Counted from the stretch's first letter, positions 1 through 9,600 are shown. The stretch is 32,480 nucleotides of DNA from Lentisphaerota bacterium (GCA_012729265.1 JAAYDL010000013.1:1-32480); one strand, 5' to 3'. Notes: a model not told the origin generated them from the sequence alone. Program-made: numbers and translations.

Positions 1-733
1 GATGCCAGAGGTGGTGCCACCACGGATGCTCGCCGCCGCCGCGGCCGAGGCCATAGCGGATGGTGATCCAGTCGTGGTCCATCATCCACAACAGGTGGGG
101 GATAAAGAGCAGGATCGCAATGAATCCGGCCACATAGAGACCCGGGTTCCGCAGCGCCTGTTTCAGTTCTCCGCGAAACCCCCAGACCGCAAAGAGCGGA
201 ACGAGCATGAAGACGGCGATATATTTGGTCAGCGCTCCCAGCGCGACGCAAACGCCTAGGCCGCACCAGGAAGCCAAGCGCCGTCGATGCAGGCCACTCA
301 TTCCAAAATACCATCCCCACGCCCAGAACGGCATCTGCACGACGTTGACATTCAGTTCCACAGCACCCAGCGTGTAGAAGAAAACCAAATCGATCGACAG
401 TACGGCCAGCACGGATTGGCTGGGTGAACACGAAAGGAGTCGGGCCAATCGATAGATCCCGAGACCAGCGGTGACCACGCAGAGCTGGGCCAGGAAATAG
501 ACGCCGGCATCGCCGGCGGTCGACGAGGCGATATAGGCCAGCCATCCGCTCAGCGGCGGATGCTTGTCGTAGCCCCATGCCCACTGCGAGCCCCACATGC
601 TTGCCTCGATGCTGTCGAGCGGCAGGCAGGTGTTGCACAGCGCGGGGATCAGCGTCCAGAGCGCCAGATGCGCCAGCGCCCACAGAGCGAGAATCGTTCC
701 GGGTTTTTCGGATAGTCGTTTTGCTGTATTCAT
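1..733 (-). CDS. PMT/ArnT-like (GT39-type) membrane glycosyltransferase, 3' truncated by window edge
   Basis: The frame is open from an ATG at 733 down to base 1 with no stop, so about 244 N-terminal residues are visible. The product starts [12 protein letters not shown] and is rich in hydrophobic segments. The first loop carries an acidic pair (PLDSIEA) followed by KHPPLSGWL, the arrangement seen in dolichyl-phosphate-mannose/ArnT-type transferases, which take a sugar from a polyprenyl-phosphate donor and act in the membrane. Several further membrane helices follow, for example the stretch ending [18 protein letters not shown]. The ATG overlaps the TGA of the upstream kinase-like gene (730-732) as ATGA, so translation is probably coupled. 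Being last of three minus-strand genes with a GT4-YrbL fusion and a YrbL-like gene, it probably transfers a sugar to lipid A or another envelope acceptor; the acceptor is unknown. Confidence 0.8.
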   Translation of the reverse strand, partial: MNTAKRLSEKPGTILALWALAHLALWTLIPALCNTCLPLDSIEASMWGSQWAWGYDKHPPLSGWLAYIASSTAGDAGVYFLAQLCVVTAGLGIYRLARLLSCSPSQSVLAVLSIDLVFFYTLGAVELNVNVVQMPFWAWGWYFGMSGLHRRRLASWCGLGVCVALGALTKYIAVFMLVPLFAVWGFRGELKQALRNPGLYVAGFIAILLFIPHLLWMMDHDWITIRYGLGRGGGEHPWWHHLWH

Positions 734-1293
734 TGTGCGGAAGATGGGGTTTGGTTCAGGTATCTTTTTATAAATCTCGTTGAGCGCCGTTTCAGTTTCA
801 GGGTGGCGAAAAAGGGGATTTTTTCAAGGGCGAAAGCTGTTTTGGTTTTGTGGAAGCTTTTGAGGTCGGTGTACTTCAGCTGGAAGCCATCCTCGGCATG
901 CTGGATGACAAAGTTTTTTGGATTGAAGTCGTAGAAGCACAGCTTGTGGCGGACGATGAGATCGAAGAACTCCAGGAATTGACGCCGAAGGTTTTCGTCT
1001 GTCTTTTCCGTCAGCAGGAATTCGCTGAACGACGGAGATATTGTTCCGTCGGCATCCCGGACCAGTTCGCAGACCAGCGCCTCTCCTTCGCTGGTGACGG
1101 CCAGTTCGGGTTCGCATTCGGCGAGATAGTCGCTCAGCAGGTTCTGCACGGCCCGATACGCCTGCAACTCGTTGGCATTCGCCGCTCCCGGCCTCTTTTC
1201 GATCTTGAGGCACTTGCCGGGATCGTCCGGGTGTCGGTAGCAGCGGCGCGTGGCGCCTTCGTTGATGATCATGCTGTGGTCGAGGTGGATCAT
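730..1293 (-). CDS. YrbL-like (PhoP-regulated network family) small kinase-fold protein
   Basis: This 187-residue protein resembles the YrbL family, small proteins with a reduced protein-kinase/LPS-kinase fold. Visible kinase-like landmarks are GKCLKIEK with a candidate nucleotide-binding Lys30, a Glu near residue 42 (NELQAY), a catalytic-loop-like segment [10 protein letters not shown] (Asp122, Asn127) and TDLKSF with a DFG-like Asp143. The C terminus is strongly basic. An AAGGAA element sits 4 nt before the ATG. The gene begins 19 nt after the stop of the GT4-YrbL fusion and its own stop overlaps the next start, so the three genes read as one operon. The family's substrate is not established; the glycosyltransferase neighbours suggest a role in envelope glycolipid modification. 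Confidence 0.72.
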   Translation of the reverse strand: MIHLDHSMIINEGATRRCYRHPDDPGKCLKIEKRPGAANANELQAYRAVQNLLSDYLAECEPELAVTSEGEALVCELVRDADGTISPSFSEFLLTEKTDENLRRQFLEFFDLIVRHKLCFYDFNPKNFVIQHAEDGFQLKYTDLKSFHKTKTAFALEKIPFFATLKLKRRSTRFIKRYLNQTPSSAQ

Positions 1294-1312
1294 AGGTTCC
1301 TTGGGCAGATGC

Positions 1313-3028
1313 TCATTTCAACTCCAGCGAGAGATCGGGGTGGTGCGCCAGGATTTTACTGTAGAACCGCCGCACCCGCCGCTCGGCCTTTAAGCGGGCG
1401 AAGTATCGGATGGAGGAGAGCGGGATGAGTTCCTTTCCTCCCAGCCCGTCGATGATGAACAGCTTGAGGCGGCCATCGCGCCCTTCGCGGACCATCACGT
1501 CGTAGATGGAAAAGTCCCGCACAACAATGGCGGATTCCAGCAAGTAGGATGCGAGATCGGCTAGGGCCGCCGCGATCCTGGCCTTGTCCGTCGATTCCAA
1601 GTGGCTGGCCAGCGTTCGCGCCGGTGTTCCGTCCTCGTTGGTTACGAGATCAAGCAGCATGGCGGGACCGAGCGAAGTCTTCACCATGCCGTAAAAGCGC
1701 GGTATGTGCGACAGGTCGGTGTTCTGCTTTCTGAATTGACGATACGCCTGGAGATCCTTTCTGGTTTCGTCGAACGAGGAGAGTTTGCGCAGCCGCTTGT
1801 ACCACTTCTTGTTTCGTTGGCGCCGCTTTTCCAAGCTGCCCGCTTTCACGATCTTGAGGCATTTGTCCGCCTGCTCCGGATGGTGGTAGATCGCCCGGTG
1901 CGACCCTTCGGCAATGAACAGGGACGGCTCCAGAGGGATCGGCTCAACCAGGTCCGAATAGACCGACTCGGTGGAATCCACCATTTTTTCCAGCGAGAAG
2001 CGGGCGATCGCATCGGTCCGAAGATCCGTCCCGGCGGGATGGTCCCGCACAATCAGCTCCGCAAGGGCGTTCGCGTCGCCCGGCTCGAAAAAGCTGCCGT
2101 TCACCCCGTCGACGATGATGTCCAACGGTCCGCCGTGCCGGGTGGCGATCACCGGTATGTTCATGGCCAGTGCCTCGACCAGCGTCAGGCCGAAGCTCTC
2201 CGGCTTCTTGGAACAGGAGACGACGACGGAGCTCGCGGCATACAGCTCCGGCATATGCGGGCAGTCCTGGATGAAATCGATATGGCCGGCCATGCCGAGT
2301 TCGCCGACAAGCTGCTGGAGTTGGAGGAAGAGCGATTGCTTGTCCTCGCGCACGTGGCCGACCACCAGCGCCTTGATGTCGGGCCGGGTCTTCGCGGCGA
2401 TCGCGATGGCGCGGATGAACGTTTCATAGTCCTTCAGTTCGGTAATGCGGCCGACCGACGTTACGACCCGTTTCCCCTCCAGCGCATGGTCGTGCTTCAG
2501 TTGGTCAAGCTCGCGCCGATCAATCCGCGCCGGATCGAATGCGGACGGATCGATTCCGCAATGGATGACGGAAATGCTATCGGGCTGGACGGGATAATGC
2601 TTCTCGATGAATGCCTTGACCGGATGGCTGACGCAGATGACGCGGTCGCCCTTCGTCATAATCGCGCTGTACTTCCCGACGCTGTTGAAGCCATGGACCG
2701 TGGTTACCAAGGGAATATCCAGACGCTTCCGAGCGAAGAACGCAAGCCATGCGGGAACCCGGCTGTGGGTGTGAATAATGTCTGCATCCAGTTTTAAGAG
2801 TTCGGTTTTAAGTTTTAAGCATCGAGGAATAAAGGTGAGCGGATTCTTGGAGCAGACGTCGAGGGCGATGTGCTGTCCGCCGTCGGATTCAATCTGCGGG
2901 ACGAGGGTTCCACCGGCGGAAATGACCGTGGACCGATGGCCGTGCAGCACAAGTTCGCGGTTTAAGGCAAGGACAATGGTCTCGACTCCTCCTTGGTTTA
3001 GTTCTGGCAATAGTTGAACAACATGCAT
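1313..3028 (-). CDS. GT4-family glycosyltransferase fused to a C-terminal YrbL-like kinase domain
   Basis: This 571-residue protein has two parts. Residues 1 to about 365 form a GT-B glycosyltransferase of family 4: an N-terminal LNQGGVETIVLALNREL segment and a C-terminal donor-binding region with the E-x7-E signature in KKPESFGLTLVEAL followed by ATRHGGPLDIIVDGVNG. Residues about 370-571 resemble the YrbL-like protein encoded just downstream: EGSHRAIYHHPEQADKCLKI matches its [21 protein letters not shown]-type start. In the fused copy the catalytic-loop-like segment is RDFSIYDVMV, with Asp510 where the stand-alone protein has Asn, and the DFG-like site is IIDGLGG (Asp527). There is no signal peptide, so it is probably cytoplasmic. 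The ATG at 3028 lacks a strong Shine-Dalgarno. It probably adds a sugar during envelope glycolipid synthesis; donor and acceptor are unknown. Confidence 0.82.
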   Translation of the reverse strand: MHVVQLLPELNQGGVETIVLALNRELVLHGHRSTVISAGGTLVPQIESDGGQHIALDVCSKNPLTFIPRCLKLKTELLKLDADIIHTHSRVPAWLAFFARKRLDIPLVTTVHGFNSVGKYSAIMTKGDRVICVSHPVKAFIEKHYPVQPDSISVIHCGIDPSAFDPARIDRRELDQLKHDHALEGKRVVTSVGRITELKDYETFIRAIAIAAKTRPDIKALVVGHVREDKQSLFLQLQQLVGELGMAGHIDFIQDCPHMPELYAASSVVVSCSKKPESFGLTLVEALAMNIPVIATRHGGPLDIIVDGVNGSFFEPGDANALAELIVRDHPAGTDLRTDAIARFSLEKMVDSTESVYSDLVEPIPLEPSLFIAEGSHRAIYHHPEQADKCLKIVKAGSLEKRRQRNKKWYKRLRKLSSFDETRKDLQAYRQFRKQNTDLSHIPRFYGMVKTSLGPAMLLDLVTNEDGTPARTLASHLESTDKARIAAALADLASYLLESAIVVRDFSIYDVMVREGRDGRLKLFIIDGLGGKELIPLSSIRYFARLKAERRVRRFYSKILAHHPDLSLELK

Positions 3029-3278
3029 GGCGGCAATTTAGCAAGTTGAAGGTTCCTTTCGAACCAATTCTTGGGAAATTGTCGAAAAGAGTAGGCCGTT
3101 TGATGCTGCTCAGTTTCCCAAATGGGGGATACGAAGCCGTTTCCGAGTTTGAGTTTTTGTGGATTGTTTCGGGTTTCGGAATTAGGGCTTAGGATTTTCG
3201 CAATCGGTAAGATTGCCCAGTGGCAAGTGGTAAAGATTTCGGTTGCGAACGCATCCGGGTTTATGGAGGATGTCGCGC
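3029..3278. other. Divergent intergenic region between the GT4-YrbL operon and msbA
   Basis: About 250 bases lie between two divergent start codons, so promoters for both directions should be here. I see no convincing -35/-10 pair and no long palindrome. The only clear signal is the GGAGG ribosome-binding site of msbA at 3265-3269. Confidence 0.4.
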
Positions 3279-5081
3279 ATGAAAAAACGCCATGAAGAGG
3301 GGAGTGTCGATTCCCTGACGATATATAAGCGGTTGCTTCCCTTTGTGAAGCCGTACCGGGGTCGACTGTTTGCCGGGATTGTCTGCAGCATGCTGTTCGG
3401 GGGGGCGACCTTCGGGGTGCTGGTCGTGCTCTATTGGGCGCTCGGTCTGATTTCCGGCGAGGATCTTGCAAGCGGACAAATTCCCATCGAATTGACCCAG
3501 GTCGAGGGCGAGGCCGGCGGGATCGGGACGAAGCGGCTGTTGATGGCGGTGTCGTTTGTCCCGTTGGCGGCGCTGTTCCGGGGGCTGCTCTTCTTTGCCG
3601 GCAAATATTTGGTGGAATGGGTGGGCAATCGAACGGTCAATGATCTGCGCAACAAACTGTTCGGCCATATTCACACCCTGCCGATGCAGTTTTTTGGAAG
3701 CTCCCGCGTAGGCGACCTGATTTCCCGCGTAACCAGCGATACCAGCCTCCTCAACCAACTGGTTTCCAACGTGATCGGCGACCTGATCCGCGAGCCGTTC
3801 ACTCTGATCGGATGCGTTGCTGCGATGTTTTATCTCGACTGGAAGCTGACCGTTGTGGCGCTGGTGGTCTTCCCCGTGTGTATATTGCCGATCATGCTGA
3901 TTGGACGCCGTATCCGCAAGGCTTCCAAGCGTGGCCAGCAGAGCATTGGCGACATGCTCTCCGTGGTGCAGGAATCGGTGGGTGGTGCTCTGGTGGTCAA
4001 GGCTTTTCAGACCGAGGCGGAGGAGACGGATCGCTTCCGGAATTTTAATGCCCGCTACTTCAAGATGACGATGAAGCAGGCCCGCTCCAAAAACATGAAC
4101 GAACCGATCATGGAGTTCCTCTCTGCCATCGGCATGGCGGGCGTGGTCGTGTACGCCTATGTTGAGAACCTCTCTCTGGCCCTGCTGGTCTCGTTTGCCG
4201 TGGCCATGGTTTCAATGTACAAGCCGGCCAAAAAGCTCAGCGAGATTCATATGCGGATCCAACGGGCCGCACCGGGTGCCGAACGCGTATTTGAAATCCT
4301 GGACATCGAAAACACGATCGCCGACCGGCCGGGCGCAACGCCTTTCGCGGAACCGGTGGCCGCCATCGATTTCCGTTCCGTCTGCTTCGCCTACGATGAA
4401 AAGCAGGTTCTCGACGGCGTCGATTTACAGGTGCGTTCGGGCCAGTGCATCGCCTTTGTCGGCAGCTCCGGCGCGGGCAAGACCACGCTGGTTAATCTGC
4501 TGCCCCGGTTCTTCGATGTCACCGGCGGGCGGATCGAAATCAATGGCCGCGATATCCGCGACTTCACGGTGCATTCCCTGCGCGCGCAGATCGGCGTAGT
4601 GACCCAGCAGACCGTGCTCTTCAACCGCAGCGTGGCCGAAAACATTGCCTACGGCTCGAAAGACGCGACGAGGGAGCAGATCGAGCAGGCCGCTCGCCGC
4701 GCCAACGCCCATAAGTTCATCATGGAGTTGGAGAATGGCTACGACACCGTGATTGGCGAGCGCGGATCGCGGCTGTCCGGCGGCATGGCTCAGCGCGTCG
4801 CCATCGCCCGCGCTCTGCTCAAGAATCCGCCGATCCTGATCCTCGACGAGGCCACCAGCGCCCTCGATACGGAATCGGAACGGCTGGTGCAGGAGGCGCT
4901 CGACGAGCTGATGAAAAACCGCACCGTTTTTGTGATCGCGCATCGTCTTTCCACCGTGGCCAAAGCCGATTGCATCTATGTCCTGGACCAGGGGCGCATT
5001 GTAGAGAAGGGTTCCCACCAAGAGCTGTTGCTCCAAGGTGGGAAATATAAATACCTCTACGATATCCAGTTCGCCGGCTAG
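3279..5081 (+). CDS. msbA: MsbA-like lipid/lipid A ABC exporter (fused permease and ATPase)
   Basis: A 600-residue half-transporter with an N-terminal six-helix exporter domain (about 1-330) and a C-terminal ATPase. ATPase motifs are all present: Walker A GSSGAGKT at 395-402, signature LSGGMAQR from 499, Walker B ILILDE with Asp523 and Glu524, and the switch His555 in IAHR. Length and layout match MsbA, which flips lipid A-core or similar lipids across the inner membrane as a homodimer. I chose ATG 3279 because GGAGG at 3265-3269 lies 9 nt upstream; an in-frame ATG at 3270 abuts that element and a TTG at 3243 has none. It is divergent from the glycosyltransferase operon at 3028, which supports a glycolipid substrate, although general multidrug exporters of this subfamily look alike. 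Confidence 0.88.
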   Translation: MKKRHEEGSVDSLTIYKRLLPFVKPYRGRLFAGIVCSMLFGGATFGVLVVLYWALGLISGEDLASGQIPIELTQVEGEAGGIGTKRLLMAVSFVPLAALFRGLLFFAGKYLVEWVGNRTVNDLRNKLFGHIHTLPMQFFGSSRVGDLISRVTSDTSLLNQLVSNVIGDLIREPFTLIGCVAAMFYLDWKLTVVALVVFPVCILPIMLIGRRIRKASKRGQQSIGDMLSVVQESVGGALVVKAFQTEAEETDRFRNFNARYFKMTMKQARSKNMNEPIMEFLSAIGMAGVVVYAYVENLSLALLVSFAVAMVSMYKPAKKLSEIHMRIQRAAPGAERVFEILDIENTIADRPGATPFAEPVAAIDFRSVCFAYDEKQVLDGVDLQVRSGQCIAFVGSSGAGKTTLVNLLPRFFDVTGGRIEINGRDIRDFTVHSLRAQIGVVTQQTVLFNRSVAENIAYGSKDATREQIEQAARRANAHKFIMELENGYDTVIGERGSRLSGGMAQRVAIARALLKNPPILILDEATSALDTESERLVQEALDELMKNRTVFVIAHRLSTVAKADCIYVLDQGRIVEKGSHQELLLQGGKYKYLYDIQFAG

Positions 5082-5113
5082 TACTCGGTAAATATGCAAA
5101 CTTTGCAATTATA

Positions 5114-5192
5114 GAACCGCCGATAAACGCGAATAAAAACAGAAATTGAAACGGTTCAAGTATCAAAGTCCATCCGCGTTCATCAGCGGTTC
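5114..5192. repeat. Imperfect 21-bp inverted repeat of the AACCGCNGATNAACGCG type
   Basis: The arms are 5114-5134 and 5172-5192; after reverse complementation 18 of 21 positions match (GAACCGC, GAT, AACGCG and AT are shared). The spacer is 37 nt and AT-rich. It lies between convergent genes (msbA ends 5081, the lipoprotein gene ends 5215), so it could act as a bidirectional terminator. The sequence resembles short dispersed intergenic repeats seen in many environmental bacterial genomes; that resemblance is from memory. Confidence 0.6.
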
Positions 5193-5214
5193 GGAACCTG
5201 CCTGGAAGTTTGGA

Positions 5215-5463
5215 CTATTCCTGCGTTTCGCAGGAAACGTTGACATCGAACGGGGTTTCCAAAATCGCCTTCTTGGCGGCGTTGTATTCCTCTTCCGAAA
5301 TGGCGTTTTGTGCTCTGGCTTCCTGCAGATCCAGGAGTTCCTGTCCAAGCGTCGTGCTTCGGGTGTATTGCAGTTCTCCACGGTTGAACATCGCGCAGCC
5401 GGAAAGACCAGCGATCAAGCTCAATGCCAATGCAAATTTGATTCCTTCTTTTTTTGTATCCAT
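5215..5463 (-). CDS. Small lipoprotein with a SHOCT-like C-terminal segment
   Basis: The 82-residue product begins MDTKKEGIKFALALSLIAG and has a lipobox LSGC with the lipidated Cys at 23, so it should be a membrane-anchored lipoprotein. The remainder contains LGQELLDLQEARAQNAISEEEYNAAKKAIL, which resembles the short C-terminal (SHOCT) oligomerisation motif: a hydrophobic helix, then IS-EEEY-AKKAIL. I chose ATG 5463 rather than the upstream in-frame start at 5496, because the upstream option puts a non-signal stretch in front of the signal peptide and its codons lie inside a hairpin. A GAAAGGGA element lies a few bases before the ATG. The function is unknown; proteins of this design are often small envelope lipoproteins. 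Confidence 0.7.
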   Translation of the reverse strand: MDTKKEGIKFALALSLIAGLSGCAMFNRGELQYTRSTTLGQELLDLQEARAQNAISEEEYNAAKKAILETPFDVNVSCETQE

Positions 5464-5482
5464 ACGTTCCCTTTCATTAAAA

Positions 5483-5504
5483 AGCCATGGAACCAACCAT
5501 GGCT
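5483..5504 (-). terminator. Terminator-like hairpin between the secreted-protein gene and the lipoprotein gene
   Basis: Perfect 8-bp inverted repeat AGCCATGG/CCATGGCT with a 6-nt loop, followed on the minus strand by TTTTTA. It lies 89 bases after the stop of the gene ending at 5594 and about 20 bases before the ATG at 5463. The stem is short and only moderately GC-rich, so termination may be partial. Confidence 0.5.
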
Positions 5505-5593
5505 CTGAGTGTGAGGATATAAACGAAGAAGTATTACGATTGTGTTACCATTTTATCCATTTTGAGCCAAATTCACTTTTGGGAACCGCTTTT

Positions 5594-6466
5594 CTACTGC
5601 CGGGTCGGAACAATTTCCACCGTGATCTCGTTGGATTCCAGTGTTCCGGTCCAGACGTGGTCGGGGTTCAGGGCGATGTCCGGGGAATCTTCGCCGTAGT
5701 AGAAGTGCAGATTTCCGGGGCTGGGCTGCGAGAGCGGCGCCGAGATGCGATAGGTGCCCGGATTGGAAAAGTCGTAGGGCAAGTCAACCCGGTTGGTCAC
5801 GGTTTGTCCGGCTTCGATGGTGATGAAAGCTTCACGGGTCGGGGGCATGCGCTTGGCAAGTATTCCAACGTAGCCGGTGCCTTCTCCGGTTGCATTCTCG
5901 ACGTGGAAAACGTTGCTTAGAAGGGGAGTTTCCAAGGGAGTAAACCATGGCAGGAAACGGACCGGAACGTCGCCCACATTGCGCAGTTCATAGGTGACGG
6001 AGATCGGCAAGTCGCGGATGTTTCCATTCCATGGCTTGGCTTCCTGCGTAACTGGACCCAGTCGGCACTGCAATCCGTTGGATGACTTGCTCCATGGATG
6101 GGCTTTCTTCGCTTCGCTGGTGCGAAGGATTTCCAAACGGGGAGGATTATCCGCATTTCCGGTTTGGGTGATCTGCGCTTCGAATCGGATCCATCGCCCG
6201 AGGTCAGACGGTTCAACGACTCGGGGTCTCGCCGTGGCGTGCAGCACGATGTGTTGCAGAGTGTCGGTGGTAACGATTGCCAGATAGTTTGTACCCGGAT
6301 CCGAATCCACAGCAACGAGGTAGCCATAGCTTTCCGAAACCTCGCCCTTCTGGTTGTTGATTTCCACGAACGGGGTTGCGAAGTCGGCCAAGCAAGCAGA
6401 CTGGACCGCAATGAAAGCAAGGAACGCTGAAAGGATTCCACGCATCGATTTTTTTATCGGCTTCAT
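5594..6466 (-). CDS. Secreted protein of unknown function
   Basis: The 290-residue product starts MKPIKKSMRGILSAFLAFIAV with a typical Sec signal peptide ending around CLADFA. The start at 6466 is supported by AAAAGGAG 6 nt upstream; the long in-frame extension to 6823 overlaps the neighbouring gene's 3' end and is rejected. The mature part looks all-beta: an N-terminal stretch with an OB- or nucleic-acid-binding-like feel (GRWIRFEAQITQTGN...PRLEILRTSE), then an immunoglobulin-like segment (LPISVTYELRNVGDVPVRFLPWFTP ... GTYRISAPLS) reminiscent of proteins comparing cardinal beta-sandwich ends. I do not recognise a named family. It is probably periplasmic or extracellular and is followed by the small lipoprotein gene after a terminator-like hairpin. 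Confidence 0.75.
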   Translation of the reverse strand: MKPIKKSMRGILSAFLAFIAVQSACLADFATPFVEINNQKGEVSESYGYLVAVDSDPGTNYLAIVTTDTLQHIVLHATARPRVVEPSDLGRWIRFEAQITQTGNADNPPRLEILRTSEAKKAHPWSKSSNGLQCRLGPVTQEAKPWNGNIRDLPISVTYELRNVGDVPVRFLPWFTPLETPLLSNVFHVENATGEGTGYVGILAKRMPPTREAFITIEAGQTVTNRVDLPYDFSNPGTYRISAPLSQPSPGNLHFYYGEDSPDIALNPDHVWTGTLESNEITVEIVPTRQ

Positions 6467-6629
6467 ACAAATCTCCTTTTGGTTGATCTCACAACTTGAT
6501 ACGTGCAAACCATCGACCCGGTTTACGTCGCGGCGCGCTTTTCTGCTCTGTGTTTCAAAGGAGCACGTGCCGCACCGGTCGGGCGATCCGTTTGTACCGA
6601 ATGGATGAAAAGCAGCGAATAAAGAATCA

Positions 6630-9600
6630 TTATGCGGACGACTTGAGATGGACGGGGAGTTGGCGAGGACCGGCGGCGGAGATAATGATGAGGGTGATTT
6701 GTGCGCGGGCGGCGTTGGGGAAGGCGTGGTGGGCGGCGAGGCGGTACAGCTCCATTTGGCCTTTATATTGGGCGAGGATCGCTGAGTCTTCGGCCTCAGT
6801 AAATTTGTAGTCGAAGATGGCAAAGCCGTCAGACATGCGGCAGAGCAGGTCGATGGTGCCGTCGATGATGTTGTTTTCGTGGTGGAGCACGAACGGGAAT
6901 TCGGGGCGGAGCGCCTCGACGTCGGACGTCAGTTGGATCATTAAGCTGCGGGTTTGTTCGATCCGCTCGATGAGCGCTTCGGCCTGCGTTCGGCTGAGTT
7001 CAAAGTCGTCGCGCAGCCGTTCGAGCCAGTCGGATATGGAGCCTGCCCAGTTATTGAGAGCCAGTTGTTCGAGCACGGCGTGGCCGAGGGACCCAAGCGC
7101 GGTTGATACCGGCGCGGTTCGCAGGATGGGTCCGGCAGTTTCTTCATCATCCGGTTCCGCTTCGTCCTGTTCCTTGGCGAGTCGTGTGGCGGGAATACGT
7201 TGGAGCGTTGGTCGAGCTGGGGCCGGAGGCAGGCTCTGAAACGCGGCGAGGAGCGGCTCTGCTGAAATGTTTCGCTCGATTGAGTGCGTTGGTGCCGATG
7301 CGGCGGTTGACAGTGCGGAATAGGGAATAGACGGGATGGCCGTGCCGATCAGCGGTTCCATGCTTTTGAGCCAGCCTGACGGACTGCGACCGACGGAGGC
7401 GGAGGTGACGACCAGATCGCGTGCGCGGGTCATGGCGACATAGAAGAGGTTTTTTGATTCGTGGGCGCGAACGGCGACGGCGTATTTTGCGGCGGCCTCG
7501 AAGCCCGGTGATTTTACTTGAGAGCGGTCGGGCGCAGTAACGCGCAGAGCGAGTTTGGGTTGCTGTTTTTCGTCGAAAAAAACCTGTGCAAAGCTGTGGT
7601 CATTCTGTTCGGAAAAGCTGATATCGGGCACAAAGACCACGCGTTGGGTCAGTCCTTTAGCGCTGTGCACCGTCATGATGGTAACGGCGTTCTGCGCCGG
7701 ATCGAGCAGGGCGGCTTCGGGAATCTTCGGCGGATTGACGATCTGTTCCGAAAGTCTGCGCGCTACGGCGGCGGAAGTGGTCTGCGCACCGCGCTCGGTT
7801 TCGCGCAGCCAGTCGATGACTTTACGCAGGTTGGCCAGTCGCTGTTCGCCACGCGGGAGGCCCGCGAGGAGCGCGTCGTATGCGGTTTCTTCAATCAGCA
7901 TACGCACCAGTTCGGAGGCGAGTTTGCTGCCGAGCAGGGCTCGGTAGCGGTCGATGATGTCGGTTTTCTCTGCGTAGCGCGCCATGAGGTGGTCGACGGA
8001 AAAACCGTTATTGCTCCAAGCGAGTTCGGCGATGGTTTCGTCGGAGAGTCCAACCCACGGCGAACGCAGGAAGCCGATGAGCGAGAACGCGTCGGCGGGA
8101 TTGGTGAGTATGTTAAGGAAGAGAGCAACATCGCGCGTTTCCTGGCGGCTGAACAGACCGCTGCCTTTTCCGCCAAGCGTGTAGGGAATATTGGCAAGGC
8201 GCAGAGCGTGTTCGAGCGCGGCCTGATGCGTGGTACGCCGGAGCAGAATGAGAATGTCGGAGTAGCGGTAGGCGTTGTTGGCGCTCGTCGGTTTGAATCC
8301 TTCATTATATCGATAGGCCGGCTGCCATTCGGTCGGTCCTTCCACCAACAGCCGAATTCGATTTGCAACCGCAGCCATTTCGGCGGCCGTCTTTTCCTCT
8401 TTCGAGCGTTCTTCGGTATCGTCCGGAGTCAGGAATTCGACGCACGGTTTTTCGCCATCGGTTGTGAAGTCCGGATGGGGTTGAAGGTGGTCGTCGGGAG
8501 TATAGTCGGCGGTGCCATAGACCGCGGAGAAGAGCGGGTTGATAACGTCGAGAATCTGCGATTTGCTGCGGTAGCTGGTGTTCAGGTGCATCATTTCGCC
8601 GTCGGCGGAAAGAATGGCGTTTTGCAGGTCGGGCATGACCTGAGGATCGGCTCCGCGCCATGTATAAATGCTCTGCTTTTTATCGCCGCAGATGACGAGC
8701 TCCGCGCCGGTGCGCCAAAGCGCCTGAATAATATCGCACTGAATGCGCGAGGTGTCCTGGACTTCATCGACAATGATATAGCGAAAAGTGGTTTCAGCCT
8801 TTTCGGATTCCAGTAGTTGCGCGGCAAGGTGGAGCTGGTCGTCGAAGTCGACCGCGTTCATCGAGTGCTTCCATTCGCGGAAACAGCGGGCGACCGCTTG
8901 AATGTAGCGGGCAAATGCGCACGCTGCAGGGAAGCGCTTACGGTATTCAACGGCTTCTTCCACGGCGGTTTTTAGCGCCCAGAAATCGTCGGAAATGGAT
9001 TTGGCTCCGCGCCCGAATTTTTGAATGCCTAATTCGTTCAAGCGCTGAACCAGTGTTTCGACATCGGCGGATTCGGTGATTGCCTGCTGAATAATGTCGA
9101 GCGCGGATTGAACAGCCGGCGTGATTTTGGGCAGCTCGCGGATGCGTTTACAGATCAGTTCAAAGTCAATGCGCGATACGGTCGGAACGGGCGGCGGCAG
9201 GAGCGATTCGGCCTCTTCGAGGGAAATGCCGAGGCTGCCTGCCTGTTCAATCAGGTTGGGAACGGTTTCGGTTATACTGCTGCCGAAGCTTTGGCCTGAG
9301 CCGATGAGGTGTGCGCCGGCGCAGAAGGTTTTAAAGTCGGGATCGTGTTCGAGGTGTGCGAGCAGTTCTTCGCGGCAGATTCGGTTGAGGGGTTCGTCTC
9401 GCTCGTCGCCTGCCAAGACAAGAAAGCCGGGAGATAGGCCGGCGGAAAGCGCGTGTTCACGCAGGAGACGGGTGCAGAACGCGTGAATGGTTCCAATGGG
9501 CGCGGACGAGAGCTGAGCCGAAGCCTTTACGGCGCGGTCGATCTGGTCAATGTCGTCCGCTGCTTCGGCGCTGCGCCGGGCTTTGAGCAGTCGGTGCGCT

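Noticed and set aside
1601-2797. 398-codon plus-strand open frame opposite the GT4-YrbL gene
   Set aside because: It is fully antisense to a gene with clear GT4 motifs, has no recognisable domain, and its openness follows from the codon bias of the minus-strand gene.
6467-6823. 119-codon upstream extension of the secreted-protein frame
   Set aside because: It overlaps the end of the AddA-like gene, whereas the ATG at 6466 has an excellent ribosome-binding site and begins a signal peptide.
7518-8816. 432-codon plus-strand open frame opposite the AddA-like gene
   Set aside because: Antisense to a protein with all helicase motifs; no ribosome-binding site or family match.
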